Part shown: positions 47,910-59,174 of the stretch, in pieces
Layout of the letters: each line of letters starts with the position of its first letter
Position numbering within the stretch: the stretch's first letter is position 1
Assembly: GCA_907163375.1 (NCBI GenBank)
Contig: CAJQUW010011593.1
Location: 62,001 to 126,000 of the forward strand
Source of the DNA: Prostheceraeus crozeri
Taxonomy: Eukaryota; Platyhelminthes; Polycladida; Euryleptidae
Reading direction: 5' to 3'
Length of the DNA: 64,000 nt
The notes under the pieces: model-generated
The model's database searches: none
What the model was told of the DNA's origin: nothing
Seen by the model: only the letters and a program-made list of their open reading frames with translations
Position numbers and translations under genes: made by a program

Positions 47910-49860
47910 GTGTCTATTTGCCTCAATGTCTCGGATTCGTTGATCGGAGCTGAGTCGACTGCCTGTTTTTCTCCTGGATTGACCTTGTTTCCATTTGAAT
48001 TTGATTTTATGCTGAAATGCTCCATAATAGTTGAAATCAACGTGTACGTCCAGGAAATCCACACCTTACTCTATGATCTGATATGAGAGTCGATTTAATT
48101 ATTATTGATGTCGATTTCCTGTTTTTCATCCGATCATGATAGGAATTTCAAATAGCTCTCTTTTGAATTCTACAGTTGCGACTGAGCTCATGGTTGCTGA
48201 CATTAATCAAACAATTATTGTCAACGTTATGAACGTCCGTATTAATATTTTTAGAGAATTTTTTGTGGTTGTAGATTTCCGGTGGGTTGTCGACTTCCTG
48301 TTTCTACAATTATATGTGTTCTCACCGAGCCGCGAGTCGAGGGCGGGAGAGGGGAATGGAGAGGGGGGCAACTACAAATATCATATCATTATGGATATTT
48401 CTTATTGCTAAATAATTAACATATTCCTTGTGTTACGTGCATTCGAATGAACCCAAACAAAACACCATAATATGACATTTTCCCGAGATAGTTAAATGAC
48501 GCATGCTCAGTTTTCAGAATTTATATGAAATCAGATGCAACATTTCAAGCATAATGACTCGAAAATGATATCTAAACCACACGTTCTCGAGGAAGTACAA
48601 ATACATTTTGCACTAGATCTGCGAGCGTGAACAAAGTGTAATGTAATCAGGTTCTTAGATCTGCAAGTTTCATCAGACGAGAACAGTTCGTTATGAATTG
48701 AAGTGTTGCTAGGGAGTGTCTATTTTAGAGGAATATCCGAGCAATTCTATGATGAGTTTTGGTCGACCAACAGTCTAGAAAATCGGCTCAATCTGAGAAG
48801 AGCACTGACTTCAGCATGATATGGCGACAAAAAAGGCATTCCATCCTGATAATTTTCGTTAAGTAAATCTGAATCTGCAGAAATAAAATTCTCTTGAGTA
48901 TCAAAATCTATAAGTTGTGGTTGTCGTATGATTTGAGGGAATATCAGATCAGATATTTCACTGCCAATACTATTCATAAAAAACCAAGTGAAATCAATCC
49001 TTTTGTCAAACTGTCAATACAATTGTAGGCTATATCGACTGTTGTCACGCACTGGGATGAGCATGATCGATACAAGTGAACATTTTCAAGGAGAAGAAAT
49101 GACTGCTGTTTGCTGCTGTTTGCATAATAGATATCTCCATCATCTTCTTCGTGAAATTTCCTATTAAATGAGGTGTGTTTCAATTAAATTGGTTAAGAAT
49201 TCTGCGATCTGCGTCAAATAAGCGATATGAAGCGTGTTGATGACTTCATCGTAATGCTTGAAGGAGTGGCGAGCAATTAAAGACAGATGAAAGAGACCGA
49301 CATTGCTAAAGTTATTTTTTCCAATTGTAAATTAAGTACGGCACACTTTTGAGTGATTGACATTGCAAGTTAATAGCTAGGATATGGGGATTGCTATAAA
49401 CTGCATAATTTTGCGAAAACTAATCATTTGATATTTCATTTTTGTATAGAATAGGGTTTTAAAGACACACACATGATTTACACATTTTCACTCATAGAGT
49501 GACAACAAGGATTGACGCACGGATTGATATTGCCATAAGTTTGCTCACAAAGCGAATTTTATTAACTGACATCGTCTATTCTATAGTATTCGGGAACATC
49601 ACTCTATTGAAGATTATCAGACAAGTTGAGACCAATAACAACTTTCTCATCTTCGTTTCTGATACTCGCTTTGCAGTAAATAAAATACCATTCATCTCTA
49701 AATGCATTCATGATTCGATTTGATGGTTGACAAAATATGAAAATGCACTGATAAGGGTTTTTGATGTTCATTCGGTCAAATTGTCCTCACAAAAGGTCAG
49801 AATTGTCGGATAGCTATGTCGAAAGTCAGTCATTTCTATGCACGAACATCCTAGCAACGT
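47910..49860. other. Anonymous stretch downstream of satellite
   Basis: Two adjoining minus-strand ORFs (49183-48974 and 48977-48747) show no motif. No other support for genes. Confidence 0.3.
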
Positions 49861-49879
49861 GTGGTGTCAGGTTTCAGTG

Positions 49880-50088
49880 CGTGGGTGGTAGAGCAAACCG
49901 CGAGGCGTCTTGTCGCGAAATGGATTTTCCTATCTCGTAAGCAAACCGCGCGTCATTACAGAACTTTTTTTCTGAAATTGCTTGGACGCGTGCTCCCGCG
50001 CTTCTGGTGGGAACAGCCCCATAGGTTTGTTAACGAAAATTCTGGACGCCTGAGACGCGCCGCGTCCGGTGGGAATGGACCTTGATAT
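49880..50088 (-). repeat. GC-rich dispersed repeat
   Basis: CTTGGACGCGTGCTCCCGCGCTTCTGGTGGGAACAG and TCTGGACGCC...GCGCCGCGTCCGGTGGGAATGGACC are two internal related blocks. The second matches, in reverse complement, GGTCCATTCATACTGGATGCGGCGCGTCCAAC at about 34549-34580. This is probably a MITE family. Confidence 0.45.
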
Positions 50089-50089
50089 G

Positions 50090-51630
50090 GTTCACTTTAA
50101 GGTCTATATGATAGACACGAAGACCCATAAAAAAGGTCTTGATGTTGTTCAGCAGGGGTCTGTAACTTTAGACCCTTTTCTTAGTATCTATAATTATACC
50201 TTTATGCCTACTTTACGAGGTATAACTATTGATTCATTTCATCTTATCATTATAATTAAATTGATATAATACAAACCAGCACTCTATTTGCTACATAAAA
50301 TAACTTAGCGACTGTTTCCAGGAGTACAACCTCATTAGAAATATAAAAGTTAACAATTTAGAATATTTTGCATGTTCGCACTAATTTCATAAATTTCATA
50401 TCTGTTCTTCTGATTAGATGCTGCAGTCGATTCAGTCGGATGCCAGAATCAATACATCCGACGGAGCACAAGCAAGTCATTTTTCCATTTCTGTCGATAC
50501 TTTTATTATTTTAATTTATTTTTTATATTTTCATACATTATAATAAGTACATAATAGTGTCATTTCGCAAATTATACAATTGTTGATCATTATATTTCAT
50601 CCTATATCATTGAAACTCATTCATGGCATCTAAAATGTAATATTCTCCTTTGTCATAATACTACATGATGCATGGATGTACCCCCCCCCGCCCCGTCCCC
50701 CCCACCCAACCCGAACAGAAGTGGCTGCTTTCCTGATTTATTGCTCAAATAATGTTGCGCTTTGATGTAAAACTGGTGCATGTTACTATTGCATGCTCAA
50801 ATTCATGAATTCATGCTTAAATGTTGAGCTCACTTTCCGTACAATTGGCAAATAGATAACTTCCGAAAAGGGATATTTCGGCAATATTTGAAAATTGACT
50901 ATCTCCATAGGTTGGTATGACTCGATCGAGTGATTCTCAATGATTTAATTTTGATCAAAATAGCCTGTCAGGTTCTATCTCTTGCTTATACAGTATAGAA
51001 GCCTAATCAAATTTCGACCGTACTGTAATGCTGCAAAGTGTAGAGGAAACCTGAGATAGTCAAATGAATAGTGCTCAATGTGGGAGTAGTAAATCTCAAT
51101 CAAATTCACTGAAATTTCACGTGAGTTTACCGCAACCGTTGATTAAAATAATTGACTGCCCCATTTTCGATTTTCAATTTTCAATTTCTTCGATCCAAAA
51201 TTGTAAACAAGTTATCATATATTTAACATCTCATGCAGTTAATCTTGCAAAGCCAAGCTTGCCGGCATTATTACACGAGAATCCACTATTCTGAAAATAT
51301 TTACTACCGGGAATTTGCCTTCAGACGAAAGGAGGATATGCGTGTATAAAGGATATAAAGTCTGATATACGTGTACATGTAATTGAGTAAAGGCATGTAT
51401 CAAATGACTATCTCATAAAAGTTACAAGGAAGGCGTTGCGCCAAGTTGAGAGGTAGTGATAGGCCTACAAGCAGCAAAGATGGCAATCCCTTCATTTATT
51501 TGACTTAGTCTTATACTAATCGGACCTAATAGAACAGTAAAATAGAATTAAAGATAAGATTGTCTTGGACTAAAGGGACATAAACCTTATTGAAAAGGAC
51601 ATGAGGGATATGCAAAGAACTCTTCAGGAA
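50090..51630. other. Gene-free stretch with a C-rich tract
   Basis: A C-rich tract lies at about 50681-50712. I see no gene or repeat otherwise. Confidence 0.35.
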
Positions 51631-51639
51631 TGTAGCTTG

Positions 51640-52680
51640 TTGAAGTCCAGTCCACCCATCCAAGTATTGTCTGACAGCTGTGAGTTTTGTTTGACTGCAA
51701 ACAACATGAACGCCGACAGTTTTATTAAGAATGTGGTCTACCTCATCCATTGTTGAGAGTGCAGTTCATTCTACATCGGAGAATCCACGCGAACTCTGCT
51801 AGTTCGGAAACCAGAACGCGTTACTGCAGGGGAGGGGCGAGGCCGAAATTGAGACTTTCCCAGAATGATGTACACCCTAAGCCTGCCATGAATCTGCGCG
51901 TCTGCCGAGTTCTACCTGGCTCCTCTTTTTGTCAGACAGAAAGGGGAAGGAATGACAATTCATCATCAAATAATTTACAGACATGATCTCAGATACTCTT
52001 CAATTCAGAGCTTCAACGGAACAGGAGGGATGCAGGAACATAGCAATCGGAGATCGAAGTGACGGTGATGTGAGATTGAAGCAGACAGTTACATGCAACT
52101 GCACTTGCTGCATTTCCATAATGAAGGATGAAGTCGTTAGACGCAGCTTCTTTCTTTCCTCAATCTTTGAACTATTTGAATCATCTGCAGTACCCTGCCG
52201 TCTCTTCAATGAATTAAAAAATGTGTGCCTTTAGATCATCTTTTTGTCTGCCTAGGCCCGTCAAAGTTATTCTTTCCGGGATGAATAGTAGAACTATTAC
52301 AGGAATTCAGCGGTGTAACGATAGTCGCTGCAAAACGTGTGACATCTTGATAACTAGGAAAAGTGAATATTTTAAAACTTTAACTTAAGATGCCAGTCGT
52401 CGAACGCAATTTATGAACTGCAATGTGGTGAGTGTGGCCAACGCTCCATCAGTCAGACGGAAGATGTCTTTTACCACAACATTACCGTTCTCAGGCGACA
52501 ATTTGCTGTGAGCAATGCACATTTAAAAGATATTCACTCGTCATATAATAATTTGCGTGTGGTCAAGATTTCTTCGCCGCCCCCACCTAATGGTTCAAAG
52601 ATTCAGCGACATACGAAGCAAGGTATGAAGCTATCTACGTTCATCAAGCGATTTCTTCCTTCGTTAAATGCCTGAACATC
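51640..52680 (+). pseudogene. Degenerate Penelope-like GIY-YIG endonuclease pieces (two)
   Basis: The first piece (about 51640-51830) reads SDSCEFCLTANNMN...FIKNVVYLIHC, a stop, then ECSSFYIGESTRTLLVR. The second (about 52250-52675) reads VKVILSGMNSRTITG, RCNDSRCKTCDILITRKSEYF and, after a break, SSNAIYELQCGECGQRSISQTED. Both have the Cys-rich linker (CxxCxxC) and the VVYLIxCxxCxxxYIGxT first strand of Penelope-like endonucleases. No reverse transcriptase frame is left. They may be two copies or one rearranged copy. Confidence 0.6.
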
Positions 52681-52807
52681 ATTGCATGATTTTGCAAGGC
52701 ATTCTATGTCCACAGGTTAATAAGTTCCACGAAGCAGGTAAATAATTAAGATTGGAAATTCTTAACCTGCTGCAGACTTCTATGAAAAAGGTCATGCATT
52801 ATAGTAT

Positions 52808-52906
52808 ATAATGCATAGATTTCTTCGGTGATTATTTGTCATAATAACCTCGAGCCTTCGGCTCTCGGTAATTATAGCAATAATCAACTCTAAATCTATG
52901 CATTAT
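52808..52906. repeat. 99-bp hairpin
   Basis: ATAATGCATAGATTT...TGATTATTTG...CGAGCC pairs with GGCTCTCGG...CAATAATCA...AAATCTATGCATTAT around a TTC loop. It is a small foldback element. Confidence 0.6.
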
Positions 52907-52963
52907 CTATTACATAATTAAATGAATGCTCGTATGATTATACTTCCACCATGACAAGAAGTT

Positions 52964-53072
52964 CATCGACACCTTCTCCATTTCTATTTCAGATATTTCC
53001 AAATGAATTTCAGATATCTTCAAAGTTGAGATTGTTGATAGATATCTGAAATAGACATGGAAAAGGTGTAGT
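52964..53072. repeat. Inverted repeat with 35-base arms
   Basis: ACACCTTCTCCATTTCTATTTCAGATAT pairs with the reverse complement of ATATCTGAAATAGACATGGAAAAGGTGT. A third CAGATATCT-like word lies in the spacer. Confidence 0.5.
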
Positions 53073-53323
53073 GCCCTGACATAAAATATTGTGATGAAAT
53101 CGATCCACACGTCATACTCAACTTTGCAATGTCACTCATGTTGTGAATCTAGTTGCATTTTGCTTTATTTGTGATATGGATGTATGTATAGTGCTGCTCC
53201 GTTTATTTATAATAATAATAATAAGCGTATATTTGAAAAACAAATCAACATAAGAAATCTCCAATGGGAATCGGGGAGATTTTAAGAACAGAAATGTCAT
53301 GCGATACGAGCGCATTATTTTGT

Positions 53324-53695
53324 TCAACAAGTGCTATTATACAATACTGAACACGATGGCACAAAACCATTTCGCCTTCTCATTGTCTTCACTTGAGGTA
53401 AGATTAGTCTTGAGCTCCGTTTCGATCGAATTGGGAGGAGATGATTCAGAATATGGTTCGGATCATCTAGAATTTGGCGGAATAGTCGAAGAGCAAGTTC
53501 ATTCCTTCGTTTCTCGACATCGAGCATAGAACATTCACTACAAGTCCTCACATTGAAACCATGAATGATTCGGAAAGCTCTCTTACATAAAATTTCAAGC
53601 TTAGAGTTCAAGACACTGCCTGGATTTATAAATACTGCCGAGGCATAGTCAATTACAGAACGTATGATGCTGTTAAAAACTAACAAGTTGGTCAT
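53324..53695 (-). pseudogene. LINE ORF2 C-terminal domain
   Basis: NSIIRSVIDYASAVFINPGS...LEILCKRAFRIIHGF matches the thumb/C-terminal block that follows the RT in CR1-type LINEs. It is in a different frame from the RT. Confidence 0.7.
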
Positions 53696-53710
53696 GAGTC
53701 AGAATCGGCT

Positions 53711-55291
53711 TCAAAATTCGTAGTACATAGAGCCGTTTAGAAACACTAGTAGATACATGTTGGAAATGATGCGACCATGTGAGATTGTGATTAAAACAAG
53801 ACCTAAAATCTTCATGGAAGTTACAGACTCAAAATTCGACATAGTTTGTAGGGGTGAACAAGAAAAATTGATATTCATAACTTTCGTTTTGTTTTCACTC
53901 ATCAACATTCGCTTTTCATGACACCAATTTCTAAAATGGTCAACTTCAGAAGAGAAAAGGGACTTATCGTCTAGATGAGTTTTAAAGACAGGAATAAGTA
54001 ACGTTACATCATCGGCGTACTTAACCACTTGGACATTCCTATTCAGAGCTTCATAACTTGATAAGTATAATGAAAATAGGTGTGGTCCCAAAAGTGACCC
54101 CTGAGGGACGCCGCTTGAGACATGTACAAGAGAACTGATGGTTTCGCCTATTTTCACACGTTGCTGGCAATCACATAGGTAGCTGTTAATCCAGTTTACA
54201 AAAAAGTTACGATTTGGAATGGAAAGATTTGACAGACAAAACATTAAAAGGTCGTGCGGAACAGATTCAAACGCATGACTCATATCAAAAGTTAAAATTC
54301 GAACTGCTTTGACATTTGGTAATTCTAACATCTTGAGTATAGTATCATAGATGGTAATAAGTGCACAGACTGTAGATGATCTTGATCTGTACGCGAATTG
54401 ATTACGGTCGTAGGAATTGACAAGAGGATTGCGATAACATTTCAAAACAATACCTTTACAAACTTTATTGATGACAGGCAGCAACGATACTGGTCTCAAA
54501 TTCTCCTTACGAACAGGGAAAGCCTTAGGGACCGGGCTCACATTAGCAATTTTCCAGACACTTGGAACAGAGCCAGTGCGAAAGGACAAATTAAAAATGC
54601 AAGACAAGAGCTCACAGATCTGAGAAGCCGAGACTTTCAATAACAAAGGATGAATACCATCACTACCTGGAGCTTTTTCAGTTCGCAGCTTCTTTAAAAG
54701 ATAAAACACATCATCACAATTACACAACATAATCTCTTCAGGTTCATCTGTACGCAAAACAGGAAAATTATCACTGGTCTCAAAAAAACTGGAAAAGAAC
54801 ATGTTAAGGGATTCAACTGCTTGTACAGAATTTGAAAACAATGAAACAATTTGGCTTTGAGAATCATTTGACTTCTTGCCTCGTATGTCATTAACGACTG
54901 ACCATATTCCTTTGAATGTCGTACACATTTTAGAGATCCAGATCTTCTTTGACTTGTATATTTCGGCCCGAACTTTGAATTTATAGTGACGAAAAAGGGA
55001 GAAATTTCCTTTGCGATAGGCTTGCCAGCGTTTGTTGATGAGGTCAATTACTACGGGAGTAATCCACGGTTTGGTTTTTTGAGTGATTTTGATGAAGGAA
55101 ACCGGTATTTTTGACATGGCTTGTTGAAAAATGTCGTAAAAATGACTTACATACACTGCTTTCCACATTATCAGAGTCAAAAACATTCGACCAGTCAGAC
55201 TCCTCGAGATGCTTGGAAAAAGCAACAAGATTTGAGTTTCTAAAATCAAGCACTTTCTGTACTTGAGCATCTCTAGAAAATTCGTCAACAT
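53711..55291 (-). pseudogene. LINE reverse transcriptase
   Basis: The reverse transcriptase blocks are in order: RTEKAPGSDGIHPLLLK, IANVSPVPKA...LRPVSLLPVINKV, FDMSHAFESVPHDLL (motif A), SGVPQGSLLGPHLFSLYLS (motif B), KYADDVTLLIPV (motif C, both Asp kept) and MLMSENKTKVM. The layout fits the CR1/L2/Rex group. The protein copies its RNA at a nicked target. The frame is open for 526 codons, so this part is fairly young, but its links to the endonuclease and C-terminal parts are broken. Confidence 0.8.
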
Positions 55292-55651
55292 TTCTAGTAA
55301 CTATGACAATCTTGTGCAGGTGTGTTGCATAACCCAGAGGTGGAGCTGTCAAAATTTCAAAACTATTTGTCAACCGTTCATTACAATAAAACTTGTCGAG
55401 AGTAGCATTTCCAAAAGTGGGCAAATTAACAATATTAACAATATCAAACTGTTGTTGAAGGAAGGAAAATCATATCTATTTAGGTCTCCGCATGCAAATA
55501 TTTCTGCGTTAGGAGTACATCCTAATAGAAAAGCAAGCACATCAACAACAAATTCTCTGACTTGATTCAAAGTGTCCGCTCTTAAACCTGGGGGTGTATA
55601 TATGCACAAAAGATAGGACAAGGAATATGTGACACCTTCAAATTTGATCAA
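55044..55651 (-). pseudogene. LINE apurinic-type endonuclease remnant
   Basis: IYTPPG, then AEIFACGDLNRYDF (the GDxN motif), and in another frame GNATLDKFYCN and LTAPPLGYATHLHK (matching APPLGxSDH). These are the later blocks of the exonuclease/endonuclease/phosphatase fold in non-LTR elements. The catalytic His of SDH is replaced (ATH). Two overlapping frames show at least one frame break. Confidence 0.7.
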
Positions 55652-55739
55652 ATTATATTCAACACCATAAGGTTTTACAAAATTATGCGGAATATGTACA
55701 GAGGATGATCAGATTTCCTCCTAATATCGGCTTGCCCCA

Positions 55740-56300
55740 CATTCCTAAATTTATACTCACATATTCAGACAAAGTATTTTAAAAACCAAATAAAAACAAC
55801 CCCCCCACACCTCCATTACCCATTCTTCATATCGTAAATCCAATAATTTACTTATTACAATTTATCACATTTTCTCATTATCAACGAATTCCCCAACTAA
55901 TCTAACATATTCAGTGCTTCAACTTATCTAATCATTTACCCATATCAGTTAAACTCACCAATTCCCATACACATTTCGTACATCCATCCTTCTCTCTTAA
56001 TGTCTACATACAGTGCCCATTTTTCCACTAAAATCTTCTTAACATTAAACTCAAACAAAAATTTATCCCACAACCCAACAACCCGAACTTCACACACTAA
56101 CAATATATCCAAAATCCTAATATCCCATACCATCTACAATCACTTAAACTTTTACAATCTTAATTTAAAAACATATAACTAAACTTTTCTCCCCAAACTA
56201 CTTCAAACACATACAACCCTCTATCACTACTAACACATCCACACCGTCCCATCTCTTCATCTACCACATATCCTTAATTCCTTCTATTTCATTCATATCA
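55740..56300 (+). other. G-poor tract of unusual composition
   Basis: For about 550 bases the plus strand is nearly free of G, and T, A and C alternate without any motif. It leads straight into homopolymer runs. Either unusual low-complexity DNA or, more likely, poor base calls. Confidence 0.6.
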
Positions 56301-56339
56301 TCTTCATTTTTTTTATTAAAAAAAATTTTTTTTTTTTTA

Positions 56340-56387
<48 letters not shown>

Positions 56388-56580
56388 TTTCTTTTTTTTC
56401 CCCTTTTTTTTTTTTGGGTTGTGTGTGTGTGGGTGGTGTGTGTGGTTTTTTTGGGGGGGTTTAATCATTTTTCGGGCGGGGTGTGTTGGGGGGGGGGGGT
56501 GGGGGAGGGGGGGGGGGGGTTGGGGGGGGGGGGGTGGTGGGCCCCCCCCCCCCCCACAAAAAAAATCCCGGGGGGGTCCG
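56300..56580 (+). repeat. Homopolymer blocks, probable artefact
   Basis: Runs of T, then G/T, then G, then C, then A follow each other. This is unlike anything else in the window. The overlapping Gly/Pro-rich ORFs are meaningless. Confidence 0.7.
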
Positions 56581-56589
56581 AGAGGAGGA

Positions 56590-57230
56590 ATCCGTTCCCC
56601 TCCTGGAAGGAAGGAAGGAGGAAATCTCCAGCAAGGTTAGGAATCTCTGAAAAACGACAGAGTCAGAAAAAGATAGGTTTTGGACGTTTTGGGGTGAGAA
56701 AGGCCGTATTTCGGGAAGAAGGAGGGCTCGGATAGACAAACGGAGGGCAGATTCGAATTCTACGTGAAATTTTGGGTTAGGGAGGTGACTTCCAGCTCAT
56801 TCGGAGAGAAAGTGCTGACCCCCCCCTCTGGAACGAGACTTCGATCGTGGCTTGTAGGAATGGTAGAAAGTTGTGCGATAGCTCGTTGGAAAGCTAAGAG
56901 TAAGAAAAATTCAGTGGACGAAACGACGTGTCTATATGCTCGTTCGTTGAGGTGTGAGAACGACTTTAAGATTTTTGACCATAACCGAAAATCGACTGAG
57001 TTCAAATTTTTACAAAAATGGCTCTAGCGGGCGAACGAAGCCTTGTATGAAAAAACTGAGACCAGATTTGGAATCAGCGTGACATTCTACATCTCAATAG
57101 ATAGGTTTTGAGGGTCGTGGGAGTGACATAAATACGCAAACATATACATTTTCGATAGCAAACAATCTCTTCTCATGAAAATACGAGACAAACGTTCAAC
57201 ATTAGACAGTGTTTCATTCTAAACGACTAC
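56590..57230. other. Normal-looking non-coding stretch
   Basis: Composition returns to normal. ORFs on both strands (56760-57027) have no motif. It may be the edge of the virus-like block, but no terminal repeat is visible. Confidence 0.3.
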
Positions 57231-57236
57231 AAAATC

Positions 57237-57599
57237 TTGTTAGAACTGTGTCATTCATGCTATGTCTCCGAAGTGACAGGAAGAAAGATAACAGATGCAG
57301 TAGAGTTAACGAATGAATTTCGTTCACTGCGTTTTCATCGACAAAGTTTTCGTGATGTTATTAGGGACTACATCATCTCATTTCATCATGAAAAGGCAGA
57401 CTTAGAATTTGCTATCGCTGAAGTTTACTTCGTTTTCCAACAGCTCATGGACAGTTTGATGAATAAAGATATGAAAGGACGATTAGTTGCAGAAGTTGAA
57501 TTTGAGAAAGTGACTGATGAACATGCGGGAGAACGTGTAGTGTTTCATTTTGCATCCTTTTCTGCAGAGACGATACATGATCCTAAAGATTTCTATTAG
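57237..57599 (+). CDS. Family A small protein (copy 1) in virus-like block
   Basis: About 120 residues, with no signal peptide or membrane segment. The middle part VFQQLMDSLMNKDMKGRLVA aligns with LFKRLIESLQPQNVKGRLVA in the ORF at 59898 and, more weakly, with LRRLHRAILSN...VGEVIAF in the ORF at 61444. Each copy has a helix-like part and then a strand-like VA(E/Y)(V/I)E(F/L). I do not recognise the family. It precedes the small proline-rich ORF and family B copy 1. Confidence 0.5.
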   Translation: MLELCHSCYVSEVTGRKITDAVELTNEFRSLRFHRQSFRDVIRDYIISFHHEKADLEFAIAEVYFVFQQLMDSLMNKDMKGRLVAEVEFEKVTDEHAGERVVFHFASFSAETIHDPKDFY

Positions 57600-57847
57600 C
57601 GACACATGGCGAAAATTGCATCTCGACTAGATTGATTTCATGAACATGGATCCAACTTGCTCTTATGTCGCATCAAACAGATTCATATTCAACTCAATGT
57701 GATAAACTAGATTTGACTACAAGATTGGAAAAAGCAGTCATGAGTCAGTCGTACGCGTGCCTCCTTTTCCCTGCCGCAACGAATTCAGGGGAGAAACGGA
57801 GGTCTCTGATTGGCTCTCATAGTGTCAAATGTGGATTTACAGGAGAC

Positions 57848-57855
57848 TATAAAAG
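57848..57855 (+). promoter_or_regulatory. TATA box (TATAAAAG)
   Basis: Perfect TATAAAAG, 134 bases upstream of the ATG at 57982. It is one of three such motifs in the block. Confidence 0.5.
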
Positions 57856-57981
57856 CAGTCATCTCCCCATTTTCTCTTCATTTCATACTCCTGACTTGAA
57901 AGGCGTGTGTGACTTGTTCAAGCCATTCTCCGTCTCAACTTTGTCTGATCAATCTTGTTTGCAAATTTACAAGTGAGTGTC

Positions 57982-58212
57982 ATGACTGTGTGGCCTAAAC
58001 CTTACCAGTATTTTAGAAGAGAGACGCAGGAGAGTGTGTGGCCGATGATTGTACAAGCTTATTTTGTTGAACCATTGCCGCCACCGCCACCACCACCTAG
58101 ACGCTTTACCTTCAAGTCCTTTAAGGAATTGAAACTTAATTCGGGTCCTAAGCCCAAGACATTTAATTTACTGGACGATGACGAATACTTAGACTTTGGT
58201 GATAAGCTTTAA
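57982..58212 (+). CDS. Small proline-rich acidic-tailed protein
   Basis: About 76 residues from MTVWPKPYQYF. It contains PLPPPPPPPRR and ends in an acidic stretch (LLDDDEYLDFGDKL). The start at 57982 was chosen because the nine codons before it overlap a possible splice donor (CAA|GTGAGT at 57970). Proline runs of this kind bind SH3/EVH1-type partners in other proteins; no specific role can be assigned. Confidence 0.4.
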   Translation: MTVWPKPYQYFRRETQESVWPMIVQAYFVEPLPPPPPPPRRFTFKSFKELKLNSGPKPKTFNLLDDDEYLDFGDKL

Positions 58213-58341
58213 ATCATGTGAACACAGCAAAAGGTCCTCTTAAGGGCCACCTCATATGTCACGCCTAAGATAACGATTTTCTTTTCTCTGATGATCATGA
58301 ATGTACTTAGTGGTATTCTTTCGTTACAGACTGCCACGGCC

Positions 58342-59001
58342 ATGAATCCTACTCCTACTGCTGCATCAATCAATCCTCAACATCTCGAGCTGTGGAATCC
58401 AAAAATTGAAAAGGTAATTCACGGCTATCCTACCTACAAACAACAAGTGCGCTACAACGGTGTTCGACTCTATCTTCAAACGCCAGCGGTATACTTACCA
58501 AAAGTGGATACGCAAGTAAATCGTTGCGGCCAAAACCTGAGTATACCTATTGATAACTGGTTGCGTCAGCAGCTTGACATTTTAGAAGACGTTGTGAGGC
58601 AAAAGGCTCTTATTCCCAAAGAACTATTGCAGGTGTGGCCAGAAAAGAAAACTTCTTATTATAAACCTTTGTATCGCGGCACTTCCTGCTATATTTCACA
58701 AAGCAAGTATTGTAAAGTCACTTCAGGAGTAACAGTTGAACAGTCAGTTGAAACAGAATTGTCATCGCTAGGTGCAGGCTTTTATTCCTTTCACATTGAG
58801 GTGCCTGCTGTTTATGTGGGACCTCATCAATCTGACGGTAATTTGATTTCTCTCAATTTGCGCGTTGCTCCAATTCATCATCAACCTGAGTTAACAGGTC
58901 TTGATCACATTGAGAAAGTCATTGATTCTTGTGTCAAAGAGTGTCAAGAACGTCGTCGCGCATCAAAGAAAGATGGTGCTACCACCAAAGAGAAATCTTA
59001 G
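58342..59001 (+). CDS. Family B protein (copy 1) in virus-like block
   Basis: About 219 residues from MNPTPTAASIN; a pyrimidine-rich TTTCGTTACAG just upstream (to about 58330) could be a splice acceptor. Residues about 60-190 align with the ORF at 60871: IPIDNWLRQQLDILE/VPLDYWTRLQFNTLE, IPKELL/IPKEIV, and GFYSFHIEVPAVYVGP/GFYSIEIKIQTIYMGP followed by L..LN. The C-terminus is Lys/Arg-rich. The beta-rich pattern with few charged clusters would suit a nucleic-acid-binding or structural protein, but no known family is recognised. Confidence 0.55.
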   Translation: MNPTPTAASINPQHLELWNPKIEKVIHGYPTYKQQVRYNGVRLYLQTPAVYLPKVDTQVNRCGQNLSIPIDNWLRQQLDILEDVVRQKALIPKELLQVWPEKKTSYYKPLYRGTSCYISQSKYCKVTSGVTVEQSVETELSSLGAGFYSFHIEVPAVYVGPHQSDGNLISLNLRVAPIHHQPELTGLDHIEKVIDSCVKECQERRRASKKDGATTKEKS

Positions 59002-59152
59002 GTATTGTAATCAGTTAGTTTGCAGTGAATGTGGAAAACGCGGTCTTGTGCGTTATGTTCAATTAAAACATTGTCATCATGTTGTATGTATCTTTTGTTA
59101 TGTAAAGGACGGAAATCCTTGTAAAGTTCCTGCTCAATGTACCATCTTGTAA
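59002..59152 (+). CDS. RING-like zinc finger ORF
   Basis: The readable part LVCSECGKRGLVRYVQLKHC, then HHVVCIFC, NPC and AQC, gives C-x2-C-x13-C-x-H-x2-C-x2-C-x7-C-x5-C, close to a RING-HC finger. The frame is open from 58901 and overlaps the end of the family B gene, so its true 5' end is uncertain. RING proteins usually act as ubiquitin ligases; that is inference here. Confidence 0.45.
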
Positions 59153-59174
59153 TGAAGTCTTTTTTATATTGTAG

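Larger units (their letters stand above)
53210..55660 (-). mobile_element. 5'-truncated CR1/L2-like LINE
   Basis: On the minus strand the order is endonuclease remainder, reverse transcriptase, C-terminal tail, about 100 bases of untranslated sequence, then a (TTA)n tail at 53224-53210. The 5' part of the endonuclease and any ORF1 are missing. There are about three frame changes in 2.4 kb. Confidence 0.8.

Noticed and set aside
56419-56739. Gly/Pro-rich ORFs
   Set aside because: They read through G and C homopolymer blocks that are probably base-calling artefacts.
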